Shown here: positions 1 through 7,746 of the stretch, one piece after another
Layout: the number at the start of each line of letters is the position of its first letter
Numbering within the stretch: position 1 is the stretch's first letter
Notes under the pieces: model-generated
The model's input: only the letters and a program-made list of their open reading frames with translations
Databases searched by the model: none
What the model was told of the DNA's origin: nothing
Position numbers and translations under genes: made by a program
Assembly: GCA_023457035.1 (NCBI GenBank)
Contig: JAEWNN010000013.1
Span: 1-64,000, forward strand
From: Verrucomicrobiota bacterium
GTDB taxonomy: Bacteria > Verrucomicrobiota > Verrucomicrobiia > Opitutales > Opitutaceae
Reading direction: 5' to 3'
Length of the DNA: 64,000 nt

Positions 1-1217
1 AGGGTGAGCGCGTAGCCGACGCCGGCCTGCCAGTCGCGGATGAACGCGTGGCCGAGGTTGAGCGAGGCGCGGGTGCGGCGGTCGTCGCGACCGGTGCCGC
101 CGTAGGTGGTCCACTCCTGCCCGACCGAGGCGGTGAGGCTGGTGCGGGCGCCGATGCGCTGCGTGGCACCGAGGGAGACGGTGTTGCGGACGGTGGACTG
201 GTTGGTGACGGCGAGATCCTGCCGGCGGGAGGCGGAGACGCTGAAGCTGGTGCGTTCGCGGGCCTGCCAGGCGAGGCCGAGGTCGCCGACGAGGGTGGTG
301 GAACCGCTGTCGTTGAGGCCGAGGGTCTGGCCCTGTTGGATACCGAGGGAGAAGGAGCTCTTCAGTTTCGGGAACTTGGCGGGCGGCAGGAACGGGCCGT
401 CGAGGCGGAGGCCGAAGGTGGCGCTGTTCGAGGAAGTTTTACCGGAGAGCGTCTCGCTCGCGCCGCGGTCGAGCCAGCGGTAGCCGACATCGGCGGAGGC
501 GCGCAGGCCGTTGACGAAACGGTAGAACAGGCCGCTGCTGACGTGGTGGGAGGTCTGGTCGATGGAGGTTCCGGCGAGGCCGAGCACGCGGGTGCTCTGG
601 GTATCGGAGTAGCGGTAGTCGCCCTGGAGGCCGAAACCGCCGAGGAAGTCGGAGTAGTCGAAGCCGACGCCGGCCGACCACTGTTCGCGGTCGGAGAAGA
701 CGTCGCGGGTGGTGTCGCTGTAGGCGAAGTTGGCGCGCAGGTTGGTGCGGGGGCCGGCGCGGAAGGTGCCGGAGAAGCCGGCGTTCCAGGTCTTGGAGCG
801 GATCCGGGTGCCGACGTCCTCGTTGATGTCGGTGGAGTCGGTGTAGCCGGCGGTGAAGGAACCCTGCTCGCGGGCGCCCTCGGGGGTGGGCAGGCCGATG
901 CGCACGGAGGCGTAGATGTCCTCGGAGTCGAAGTCGGAGAGGTCGACGTAACGGTTGATGGCGACGCCGAGGGAGGCGTTGATGGAGCCGAGACCGGCCT
1001 CGCGCGAGTACTCGAGGGTGGGGGCGAGGGTGAAGATCGTGTCGCTGAGCTCGGCGGCGTTGCCGGAGAGGTTGGAGTCGTGGGCCACGCGCCCGGTGGT
1101 GGTGAGGGTGAGGGCGCCGCGGGCGATCTCGGCGAAGGCGAACGAGGTGGAGGGGAACGCGAGGGTCGACGCGAGGAGCGCGGCCGGGAGCAGGGCAAAC
1201 GACGGGGCAGTTTTCAT
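1..1217 (-). CDS. Outer-membrane beta-barrel protein of the exosortase/EPS locus (3' end outside window)
   Basis: Open from an ATG at 1217 to the left edge with no stop, so about 405 N-terminal residues are visible. The protein starts with a signal peptide (MKTAPSFALLPAALLAS) and then shows alternating polar/hydrophobic strands rich in Thr, Ser, Tyr and Gly (for example GYTDSTDINED and NFAYSDTTRDV), the pattern of a large outer-membrane barrel. Its ATG overlaps the stop of the upstream exosortase gene (ATGA), so the two are translationally coupled. Barrel proteins of this kind (EpsL/BBP2-like) accompany exosortase-linked polysaccharide export loci, where they probably form or support the outer-membrane exit. 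The exact family is not assigned. Confidence 0.75.
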   Translation of the reverse strand, partial: MKTAPSFALLPAALLASTLAFPSTSFAFAEIARGALTLTTTGRVAHDSNLSGNAAELSDTIFTLAPTLEYSREAGLGSINASLGVAINRYVDLSDFDSEDIYASVRIGLPTPEGAREQGSFTAGYTDSTDINEDVGTRIRSKTWNAGFSGTFRAGPRTNLRANFAYSDTTRDVFSDREQWSAGVGFDYSDFLGGFGLQGDYRYSDTQSTRVLGLAGTSIDQTSHHVSSGLFYRFVNGLRASADVGYRWLDRGASETLSGKTSSNSATFGLRLDGPFLPPAKFPKLKSSFSLGIQQGQTLGLNDSGSTTLVGDLGLAWQARERTSFSVSASRRQDLAVTNQSTVRNTVSLGATQRIGARTSLTASVGQEWTTYGGTGRDDRRTRASLNLGHAFIRDWQAGVGYALT

Positions 1218-2791
1218 GGTTGGACGTTTTCGAACCGAATGAGCTGGGGAAGGGCGCGCCGGAGGGCGGCGACGGCGTCGTCGTAGTCGTGGAGTTCCCC
1301 GGAGAGGGTGAAGGCGACGACGCGTTGGCCGAGGTTGCGGTTGCCGGCGAGCACGGAGGCGATGCGCTCGTCGGCGGCGACCTGGCGGTATTCGAGGCGT
1401 TCGTCGCTGACCGACGGACGTTCCTCCACGAGGCCGTGGAAGACGTAGAATCGGTCGCGGTGGCGTTTGAAGACGTAGGTGCGGAAGGGGATGACGAGGT
1501 CGCCGACCTGGACGGGCAGGACGCCGCGGTTGTCGACGAGATCGAGGCCGGCGGCGGGGAAGCAGACGGTCGGGTAGTGGGAGCCGGCGAGGAACTTGGA
1601 GACGCGGCCCGGATCCCAGCGCAGGAAGAAGCCGCTCCAGCGCACGCCGGCGGTGTCGGTCCAGGAGCCGCGGTTGCCGGTGGTGAACTTGAGCAGCTTG
1701 ACGGTGCGCTCGTCGAACTCGGTGGAGGTGAAGTCGGGCACGGAGGGCCAGGCGATGTCCCAACGCAGGGGGGGCGGGAGCTTCGCCTCGTGGTAGCTGT
1801 ACCAGGCGCGGGTGACGACCTCGCCGGTGCCGAGCCCGGCGAGCAGGACGAGGAAGGGGGTGAGCGCGAGGCGCGGGGCGGCGAGCAGGGAGGTGCCGGG
1901 CCCGCCGGCGAGGGCGCGGGGGCGGTTGCCGCGGGCGACGAGGGCGGCGAGCGCCCACAGGCCGACGATGCAACCGATCATGACGGCGTTGCCCATCGGG
2001 TCGTGCCAACGTGCGAGGGCTTCGGAGCCGTCGCGGCCGGCGACATAGGTGAGGGTGATCGTGCGCGCCATGTTGAGCAGGAAGGCGACGACGAAGCTCG
2101 CGGCGACGAGCACGACCCGGCGAAGCAGCCGCAGCCGGTAGAACTCGCCCAGGAAGAGCGACATCATGAACGCAGTCTGGAGAGACCGGATACCACTGCA
2201 AGCCTCCTCGACGTCGACGACGGTGCGGCCGATCGCGATGGTGTTGCCTTGGGCGAGGGCGGGGATGCCGCACAGCGAGAGGCCCTCGGCGCTGCAGAGG
2301 GTGTTGAGCTGCATGAGGCCCTGGGTGAAGGCCTCTTCGGCCCAGACGGGCCAGGGCAGGGCGGTGAGGGTGAAGCCCAGCGGGAAGGCGAAGTGCCAGA
2401 GCCAGCGCCAGCCGCCCCAGGCGGCGAGGACCGCGGCGGTCGAGCCGAGGGCGGCCGCCGCCATGTACCAGTTGATCCGGACCCAGTCGGGGTTTGCCTC
2501 GTGGACGACGCGCAGGGGCACGAGCGCGAGGGCGACGCCGGTAAGCACCACGGCGGGGATCCAACCGCGGGCCCGGGGGCGGGGGGGCGCGGCATCGCGC
2601 AGCCGCTCGGCGAAGAGGTAGGCGGCGAGGACCGGGATGGCCCAGCCGTAGCTGTACAGTGGATTCACCCGCCATTCGAGGCTCTGCTGGCTCCAGACGA
2701 GCAGCCAGAGGGCGCCCAGCCCGAGGGCGGCCACGAGCAGATCGGAGCGGACACGGAGGGGCGCGGAGACCGGGGTGGCGGGGGTGGACAT
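1214..2791 (-). CDS. Exosortase with C-terminal EpsI-like domain
   Basis: Polytopic inner-membrane cysteine transpeptidase that recognises PEP-CTERM tails. About eight hydrophobic segments fill residues 15-290. The catalytic signature is visible: EACSGIRSL with Cys198, an Arg in the RLLRRVVLV segment (221-225), and the later N240/R243 and H263 (RWHDPMG) region. Residues from about 330 onward are soluble and resemble EpsI proteins (WSGFFLRWDP, HYPTVCFPAAG, FYVFHGLVEE), which are usually fused to or next to exosortases in EPS loci. It lies downstream of the BY-kinase gene with a 51-bp gap and overlaps the following barrel gene. A likely substrate, the PEP-CTERM protein at 23.0 kb, is in the same window. 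The exosortase subtype is not assigned. Confidence 0.93.
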   Translation of the reverse strand: MSTPATPVSAPLRVRSDLLVAALGLGALWLLVWSQQSLEWRVNPLYSYGWAIPVLAAYLFAERLRDAAPPRPRARGWIPAVVLTGVALALVPLRVVHEANPDWVRINWYMAAAALGSTAAVLAAWGGWRWLWHFAFPLGFTLTALPWPVWAEEAFTQGLMQLNTLCSAEGLSLCGIPALAQGNTIAIGRTVVDVEEACSGIRSLQTAFMMSLFLGEFYRLRLLRRVVLVAASFVVAFLLNMARTITLTYVAGRDGSEALARWHDPMGNAVMIGCIVGLWALAALVARGNRPRALAGGPGTSLLAAPRLALTPFLVLLAGLGTGEVVTRAWYSYHEAKLPPPLRWDIAWPSVPDFTSTEFDERTVKLLKFTTGNRGSWTDTAGVRWSGFFLRWDPGRVSKFLAGSHYPTVCFPAAGLDLVDNRGVLPVQVGDLVIPFRTYVFKRHRDRFYVFHGLVEERPSVSDERLEYRQVAADERIASVLAGNRNLGQRVVAFTLSGELHDYDDAVAALRRALPQLIRFENVQP

Positions 2792-2842
2792 CGGAGGAGG
2801 CGGCGGGAGGTGGAGGAGGGGCGGCGGGCTGCGGCTGCGGGC

Positions 2843-5050
2843 TCAGGCGGTGGGCGTGGTCTCCTCGCCGCCGTAGGCCTTGTAGTATTCCTTCTGATAG
2901 GCGCCGTAGCCCTCGTAGCCGTAGCTGAGCACGCGGGAGTGGGGGAGCTGGTTGAGGACGATGCCGAGCACGTAGGCGCCGGTGTTGTCGAACTTCGCGA
3001 GGGTCTTCTTCACGATGCGGCGGCGCACGGTCTTGAACCGGGTGATGTAGACGATCTCGGCGGCGTGCCGGGCGAGCAGGAGCGCATCGGGGAAGACGGA
3101 GGCCGGCGGGGTGTCGAGGATGACCAGGTCGAAGGAGCGTTTGAGGCGCTCGATCAGCGGGGACTCGACGAGGCGTTCGATGATCTCGGTGGGCTTCTTC
3201 ACGGCGCCGCCGGCGGTGAGCAGGTGGAGGTTGGGGGAGAGCAGGTGGATGCCGAGGTCCTCCTCGGTGGCGGCGGCGATGTCGGCGAGCTGGTGGGACT
3301 GGATCCAGCGCAGGACGCCGCGGTCGTTGGGCAGGCCGAAGAGGCGGTGCAGGGAGGGGCGGCGGAAGTCGCAGTCGACGATGACGGTGCGGCGGCCGTG
3401 GGAGGCGAAGACGGCGGCGAGGTTGGCCGAGGTGACGCTCTTGCCCTCGCCGGGGACGGAGCTGCTCACGAGGAGGACCTTCGGGGTGGGGATGTCGCTG
3501 CGCAGCTCGATCTCGCTGTAGAGGCCGCGGTAGACCTCGGTGAGGGAGTCGTCGACGGCGTCGCGGAAGACGGTGGCGTGCTGGTGGGCGGGGATGTTCT
3601 TGAAGAGGCGGACGGCGGCGAGGAGGTGGGAGCCGAGCTTGTCCTCGACGTCGGTGGTGGACTTGATGCGCGTATCGAGGAATCCGACGCCGATGGGGAG
3701 GCCGAAGAGGAGGAACAGGCCGAGGGCGGCGGCCTTGGCGGCGATCTGGCTCTTGGAGCGGTTGATGGGGGTGCTGGGGATGTAGGCGCGGTCGAAGATC
3801 TTGATGTTGGTGTTCTCCATCTGGGCGGAGATGTTGGCGTCGTTGAGCCGGTTCATGATGGCCCGGTAGGTGTCCTGCTTGGTGCGGGCGTGCTGCTCGA
3901 GGAACTTGTAGTCGACGGAGATCTGGTCGAGGGAACGGGCCTCGTTCTCGGCGGCGGCGAGCTCGCTCTTGAGCTTGGCGACGTAGTCGTTGGCGAAGGC
4001 GGTGCGGGAGCGCAGGTCGGCGATGGCCAGATCGAGGTCGCCGGCGAGGCGCTTGCGCGCGATGTCGAGGGCGAGCGCGTTGTCCTTCATCTTGGGATGC
4101 TCCTCGAGGTAACGCTCCGCGAGCATCTGGCGGCCGGCGAGCAGCTGCTCGATCTGGGCGCGGGTGGCGCCGATGCTGCCGAAGCTGTTGACGAAGGAGA
4201 CCTCCTCGAGGTCGCGGCCGGTGCGCAGGTAGGTCTCGACCTTGTCGAGCTGGGCCTGGAGGGTGACGAGGTTGAGCTGGGCGCCGACGAGGGACTCGCC
4301 GAGGGAGCCGACCTTCTTGAGGACGACGTTCTGGTTCTCGCCGAGCGCGGCCATGTTGTATTTGGCGCGGTATTGCTGGAGGTTGCGTTCGGCCTCCTCG
4401 ACCTCCTTGCGGGTCTCCTCGGCCTGGTTACGGAGGAAGACGATGGCGGAGTTGGTGCCGGTCATCGCGAGGTCGATGTTGAAGTCGATGTATTTGCGGG
4501 CGTAGCGGTTGGCGATGAGGGCGGCGATCTCGGGGTCGCGATGGGAGACGACGATGCCCATGATGGTCGTATTCTTCCGGGCATAGACGCGGGCGCGGAC
4601 GAGGGAGCCGAGCGAGGGCGGCGGGGCGGCGGGGCGCTCGGGGTCGCGGTAGGCGCGCTGGATCCGCTCGACCTCCTCGGGGGTGAAGGAGGCCTGGAGG
4701 GCCTCCATGAACGTCTGGCTGCGGATCTGCTCGAGATGGACGTTGAGCTCGACGTCGCGGGTGACGGTGGTGTCGACGACGGCCTGCACGGGCAGCACTC
4801 GGTTCTGACGGGTTTCGAAGAGCAACGAGGCCTCCGTCATGTAGACGATCTCGGGCTTGGGCTGGAGGAGGATGAAGACGATGACGACGGGCAGGGCGAC
4901 GACGGCGCCGAGCCACCAGCGCTCAAGAAACATTTGCCAGAGGTCCTTGGGGTGAACCGAGAGGGTGCCGCCCGACAGGGTGGTGGCGGGGGCGGTGCGG
5001 GCGGTGGGGGCGCCGGTGCGACGCGGGACTTGGTTGTTGGAGGTGGACAC
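2843..5050 (-). CDS. Wzz/GNVR chain-length determinant fused to BY-type tyrosine kinase
   Basis: Inner-membrane regulator of exopolysaccharide polymerisation and export, 735 residues from a GTG start. The N-terminal part has a transmembrane segment (GAVVALPVVIVFILL), a long periplasmic coiled-coil region and a second membrane segment near residue 480. The cytoplasmic kinase domain begins near residue 525, with Walker A (VPGEGKS), Walker A' (VIVDCDFRRP) and Walker B (LVILDTPP). The C-terminus is a tyrosine cluster (SYGYEGYGAYQKEYYKAY), the usual autophosphorylation tail. An in-frame start at 5209 would overlap the wza-like gene by about 100 bp and give an implausible Pro/Ala-rich leader, so I chose GTG 5050; no strong ribosome binding site decides it. 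Confidence 0.9.
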   Translation of the reverse strand: MSTSNNQVPRRTGAPTARTAPATTLSGGTLSVHPKDLWQMFLERWWLGAVVALPVVIVFILLQPKPEIVYMTEASLLFETRQNRVLPVQAVVDTTVTRDVELNVHLEQIRSQTFMEALQASFTPEEVERIQRAYRDPERPAAPPPSLGSLVRARVYARKNTTIMGIVVSHRDPEIAALIANRYARKYIDFNIDLAMTGTNSAIVFLRNQAEETRKEVEEAERNLQQYRAKYNMAALGENQNVVLKKVGSLGESLVGAQLNLVTLQAQLDKVETYLRTGRDLEEVSFVNSFGSIGATRAQIEQLLAGRQMLAERYLEEHPKMKDNALALDIARKRLAGDLDLAIADLRSRTAFANDYVAKLKSELAAAENEARSLDQISVDYKFLEQHARTKQDTYRAIMNRLNDANISAQMENTNIKIFDRAYIPSTPINRSKSQIAAKAAALGLFLLFGLPIGVGFLDTRIKSTTDVEDKLGSHLLAAVRLFKNIPAHQHATVFRDAVDDSLTEVYRGLYSEIELRSDIPTPKVLLVSSSVPGEGKSVTSANLAAVFASHGRRTVIVDCDFRRPSLHRLFGLPNDRGVLRWIQSHQLADIAAATEEDLGIHLLSPNLHLLTAGGAVKKPTEIIERLVESPLIERLKRSFDLVILDTPPASVFPDALLLARHAAEIVYITRFKTVRRRIVKKTLAKFDNTGAYVLGIVLNQLPHSRVLSYGYEGYGAYQKEYYKAYGGEETTPTA

Positions 5051-5105
5051 GGCGAGAAATGGATTCCGGAGTTCGGGTGGAGCGGGTGCGGCGGTCGGGC
5101 CGCGC

Positions 5106-5747
5106 TCAGAAGAGGCGTTCGGGGACCCAGATGCGGTCGCCGGGATAGATGAGATAGGTCTTGGCCGTGGTGGTGCCGACCCCGCGGCGGGTGAGCATCG
5201 ATTCGACATCGAGTTCGATGGTGGTCTCGCGACCCTGGGCGTCGGTGCGCGTGATCTTCACGGAGTCGGATTTCGCGGTGGGCAGGAAGCCCCCGGCGCG
5301 GGTGACGACGTCGGTGATGTCGAGCGCGCTCTTCTCCGGTGGAAACGCCATACGCCCGGGGGCGCGTACGGCACCGAGGATGGCGATGTCGCGGACCGCG
5401 TAGGCCTGGACGGAGATGTTGACCATCGGTTTGCGGAGAATGCGCTGCTCGATGTAGAGCTGCTCGATGAGGCGCTCGGCTTCGCGCACACTGCGGCCGG
5501 CCAGTTCGATGTCGCCAACCAGGGCGAGGCGGACACGACCGAGGGTGTCGATCTTCTGGGCGATGGAGAGCTCGCTCTCGCCGAAGACCGAGATGGCGAC
5601 GAGATCGCCGACAACGAACTTGTAGGCGGGGTCGGTCTTGGTGCCGGCGGGGTCGGCGGCAACGGGTTCGCCGGCCGACTGGGCGGGGACGCCGACGGCG
5701 AGGGTGCAGGAGAGCAGGGCGAGGAGGAGGCGGCGAAGGTTGGGCAT
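5106..5747 (-). CDS. Polysaccharide export protein, Wza/SLBB type
   Basis: Secreted outer-membrane export channel component, 213 residues. A signal peptide (residues 1-24, LLLALLSCTLAVGVPAQS) is followed by a polysaccharide-export domain beginning YKFVVGDLVAISVFGE, and one SLBB-like beta-grasp domain (DIAILGAVRAPGRMAF). It is shorter than Wza of group 1 capsules and lacks an obvious lipobox Cys, as is common for EpsE-like proteins of exosortase loci. It lies between the toxin gene (18 bp upstream) and the BY-kinase gene (55 bp downstream) on the same strand, as in Wza/Wzc pairs. Confidence 0.9.
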   Translation of the reverse strand: MPNLRRLLLALLSCTLAVGVPAQSAGEPVAADPAGTKTDPAYKFVVGDLVAISVFGESELSIAQKIDTLGRVRLALVGDIELAGRSVREAERLIEQLYIEQRILRKPMVNISVQAYAVRDIAILGAVRAPGRMAFPPEKSALDITDVVTRAGGFLPTAKSDSVKITRTDAQGRETTIELDVESMLTRRGVGTTTAKTYLIYPGDRIWVPERLF

Positions 5748-5765
5748 GGGCGGATGTGGCCAGTA

Positions 5766-6179
5766 TCAGTTATCCAAGGGCAGGGCGTATTGCTCGAGGA
5801 GCCCGGCGGGAAGGCGGGCGAAGTTGGCGTCGCGGTGCACGAGGACGGCGCGCTCGCTCTGGGCGGTGGCGGCGGCGATGGCCTCGAGCAGGGTCAAGGT
5901 GTTGCCGGCCTGCTGGATGATCTCCTCGGCGCGGCCGACGATCTCGCGGGTGACCGGAATGGCGGAGATCAGCTCCTCGGCGTAGAGATGGAAGGCGCGG
6001 CTGGCCTCGGCGGGGTCGTGGACGGAGGAGGCGAGCCGGGTCTTCAGCTCGATGAGCGCGATGGCGGGCACGCCGACCTCGACGGCGTTGTCGGCTAGGA
6101 GGGCGTTGACCTGCTCGGCGCCGGGCTCGTGGAAATAGTGGGCGAGGATGGCCGAGGTGTCGAAAACGTGGGTGATCAT
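5766..6179 (-). CDS. PIN-domain toxin, VapC family
   Basis: Predicted Mg2+-dependent ribonuclease toxin, 137 residues. The PIN acidic residues are visible: D7 (VFDTSAIL), E44 (ALIELKTR), E99 (LLEAIAAATA) and D117 (HRDANFARL). The start is set at ATG 6179 because it overlaps the stop of the antitoxin gene (ATGA), the usual arrangement for vapBC pairs. A longer open frame to 6317 reads through the antitoxin gene out of frame. The third acidic position is Glu rather than the more usual Asp, which also occurs in active PIN proteins. It is embedded in the exopolysaccharide operon, 18 bp before the wza-like gene, so it is probably co-transcribed. Confidence 0.85.
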   Translation of the reverse strand: MITHVFDTSAILAHYFHEPGAEQVNALLADNAVEVGVPAIALIELKTRLASSVHDPAEASRAFHLYAEELISAIPVTREIVGRAEEIIQQAGNTLTLLEAIAAATAQSERAVLVHRDANFARLPAGLLEQYALPLDN

Positions 6180-6406
6180 CGGGTGGGCTTGGGGGAGTTC
6201 GGGGCGGTTGTGGCGCCCAGGTAGGGCCGGCCGGCCCCGAGCAGGCCGTTGGCGATGGCCTTGCGGTCGGGCAGGACGCGCACGCGGATGAGCGCGGGTT
6301 GGTTGGTGGCTTGCCACTCGAGGCGGCTGCCGGGGACGATGCCCATCGCGGCGGCCAGCTTCGCGGGGATTGTGATCTGATGTTTTCCGGTGACCGTGGT
6401 GATCAT
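6176..6406 (-). CDS. AbrB/SpoVT-type antitoxin of the VapBC-like pair
   Basis: Small DNA-binding antitoxin, 76 residues. The N-terminal swapped-hairpin AbrB/MazE fold is recognisable (TVTGKHQITIPAKLAAAMGI followed by PGSRLEW). The C-terminal 30 residues are Pro/Ala-rich and presumably bind the toxin. The gene is first in the pair and overlaps the toxin start by four bases. By analogy with the family it would autoregulate, but here the pair sits downstream of the antiterminator gene and the ops-like site, so it may mainly follow the polysaccharide operon's transcription (inference). Confidence 0.85.
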   Translation of the reverse strand: MITTVTGKHQITIPAKLAAAMGIVPGSRLEWQATNQPALIRVRVLPDRKAIANGLLGAGRPYLGATTAPNSPKPTR

Positions 6407-6457
6407 GGGGTGGTGGGTCGGGCGGCGATCGGGTGGCGGAGTCGCTGATCGCGGGAG

Positions 6458-6477
6458 GGCAAGCTACCGCCCTTGGC
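6458..6477 (-). promoter_or_regulatory. ops-like element (RfaH/NusG-paralogue recruitment site)
   Basis: On the minus strand this reads GCCAAGGGCGGTAGCTTGCC. The core GGCGGTAGCTTG differs at one base from the enterobacterial ops element GGCGGTAGCGTG, and the flank GCCAAGG also resembles the JUMPstart sequence. It lies about 90 bp after the NusG/RfaH-like gene and 52 bp before the next gene, where an antiterminator would be loaded onto RNA polymerase entering the EPS operon. The flanking CAAG/CTTG can form a short hairpin, as the ops non-template strand does. Function is inferred from similarity and position. Confidence 0.6.
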
Positions 6478-6569
6478 GGCAGGCCGGGAGATCGGCCTTG
6501 CCGCGTGCGAGCCCCGGGAGCGGAGGGGGCGGATGGTGATCATGCGAGTCCGGGACTCGTGGCGGCGGG

Positions 6570-7127
6570 CTAACCGCAGGGCGCCAGGAGTTCCGGAGGA
6601 AAGTCGAGGGAGGCCGGCCCGGTGCGCTGCAGGGCATCGGTCGGCAGGCAGATGCGAAGATCTTGGCCGAGCAAAGCGAGGAGCACCCAGGCGCGGCTGC
6701 GGCCGGAGTCGAAGCTGACGATGCGGCCCTGGCTCCCGGCGAGGCAGCCGGTGAGGACTTCGATCCAGTCGCCGGGAGCGAGCACGGGCACGCAAGGTTG
6801 CTTTCCGGTGGCGTGGGTGCGTAGGAGTGCGATCAACGGTTCCGGCACTGCGGGTGTGTGGTCCCCGAAGTGGACCAAACCGGTGACGTCGGGCGTGCTG
6901 AGCACGAATCGCGAGTCGTTGGGCAGGCGGAAGCGGGCGAACAGGTAACCAGGGAAGAGCGCTTCGGTGGCGATCACGACTCCCCCGGTCACGCGGGGCC
7001 GGCGGATGGCCAAACGCGGGGCGAAGGTCTCGACGCCGGTGCGCTCGGCCAGCTGGATCGCAGCGAAGTGCTCGCGCTTGAGGCGGGCACGCAGGCAGTA
7101 CCAGCGGAGTGGCGATTCCGTGCTCAT
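6570..7127 (-). CDS. NusG/RfaH-like specialised transcription antiterminator
   Basis: Paralogue of NusG, 185 residues. The N-terminal NGN domain is recognisable (RWYCLRARLKREHFAAIQL, then EALFPGYLFARF, the signature strand of RfaH/UpxY/LoaP-type proteins). A C-terminal KOW domain begins PGDWIEVLTGCLAGSQGRIV. These proteins bind elongating RNA polymerase and stop premature termination in long surface-polysaccharide operons. A good GGGGAGG ribosome binding site precedes ATG 7127. Its position at the head of the EPS genes, directly before an ops-like sequence, suggests it controls the operon that follows. It is not the housekeeping NusG, which lies with ribosomal genes in most genomes. Confidence 0.9.
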   Translation of the reverse strand: MSTESPLRWYCLRARLKREHFAAIQLAERTGVETFAPRLAIRRPRVTGGVVIATEALFPGYLFARFRLPNDSRFVLSTPDVTGLVHFGDHTPAVPEPLIALLRTHATGKQPCVPVLAPGDWIEVLTGCLAGSQGRIVSFDSGRSRAWVLLALLGQDLRICLPTDALQRTGPASLDFPPELLAPCG

Positions 7128-7746
7128 GAGGCCTCCCCGGCGCAGCGGATCGCTCGGTTGGGGAGCGGCCGGCGCGCCGCACCGAATCCCGGCATGGCCG
7201 GCGAAGGGAATCGCGACGTGGAATCGGTGCGTATCATGGAATCGGGTGAATCAAGGAAATCGGCGATTGGACCTTGGTAAGTATCAGCCCCGAAAATGGC
7301 GCAATCGATGAACCAGTTCCCAGTCGTGTTTGACACAGTTTTTACGACCCTATGCCCAGAAACCCGATCCTTGAAATCGGGGAAACACTTACGGTTGATC
7401 AGGGAAGTCTGTAGCCGCCCTGCCCCGGCGAGATTTCCGCGGTGTGAGGACAATCATGGAGTCGCGGCCAGCTTGTGTGGCTGCGACTCGCTCAGGGGGG
7501 CGCGGCTCGTGGGAGTGTTTCGGTACTCCCCTGGCGTGGTGAGACCGCAGGTTTCGGGAGCCGCGTGGAACGTGTTTGGCCGAGAATGCGCGCAGGCGCC
7601 CGAACGCTGGCGGTGGCGCGTGCCCCACGACTCCGGGCTGCGCGTCGGGGCGTGTGTGCGCAATGCGGGGAGCGCTTGCCCTCCCGCGTCCCCGCGCTCG
7701 ACTCGGCGGGAGTGGCGGAACTGCGCGGACGGTGCCCGGCGGCGCC
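7128..7746. other. 619-bp intergenic region upstream of the EPS operon
   Basis: No convincing gene. The part from about 7220 to 7420 is clearly less GC-rich than the flanks, as expected for a promoter/leader of the minus-strand EPS operon. It holds a sigma-54-like site (7300-7316) and a 6-bp hairpin on the minus strand (CCCGAT/ATCGGG, around 7364-7382). The part from 7430 to 7746 is high GC and downstream of the TPR gene; I see no clear intrinsic terminator. Confidence 0.5.
7300..7316 (-). promoter_or_regulatory. Candidate sigma-54 promoter for the EPS operon
   Basis: The minus strand reads CTGGTTCATCGATTGCG: a -24 CTGG and -12 TTGC with the required GG-N10-GC spacing. Transcription would begin near 7288, giving a leader of about 160 nt before the NusG-like start. 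PEP-CTERM/exosortase polysaccharide loci in other phyla are often controlled by sigma-54 with PrsK/PrsR. The motif is short and degenerate, and no regulator gene is present in the window. Confidence 0.35.

Noticed and set aside
48..1286. A 412-codon plus-strand open frame at the left edge
   Set aside because: Same antisense artefact; the minus strand carries a real beta-barrel gene with signal peptide that is open to the edge.
1220..5152. A 1310-codon open frame on the plus strand across the exosortase and BY-kinase genes
   Set aside because: It is the antisense of two well-supported minus-strand genes. Its translation is a Gly/Glu/Val/Ala/Asp-rich low-complexity protein, a known artefact in very GC-rich DNA.
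7124..7453. A 109-codon minus-strand frame overlapping the NusG-like start by ATGA
   Set aside because: The overlap looks attractive, but the frame crosses the candidate promoter region and the translation has no recognisable domain or codon bias.
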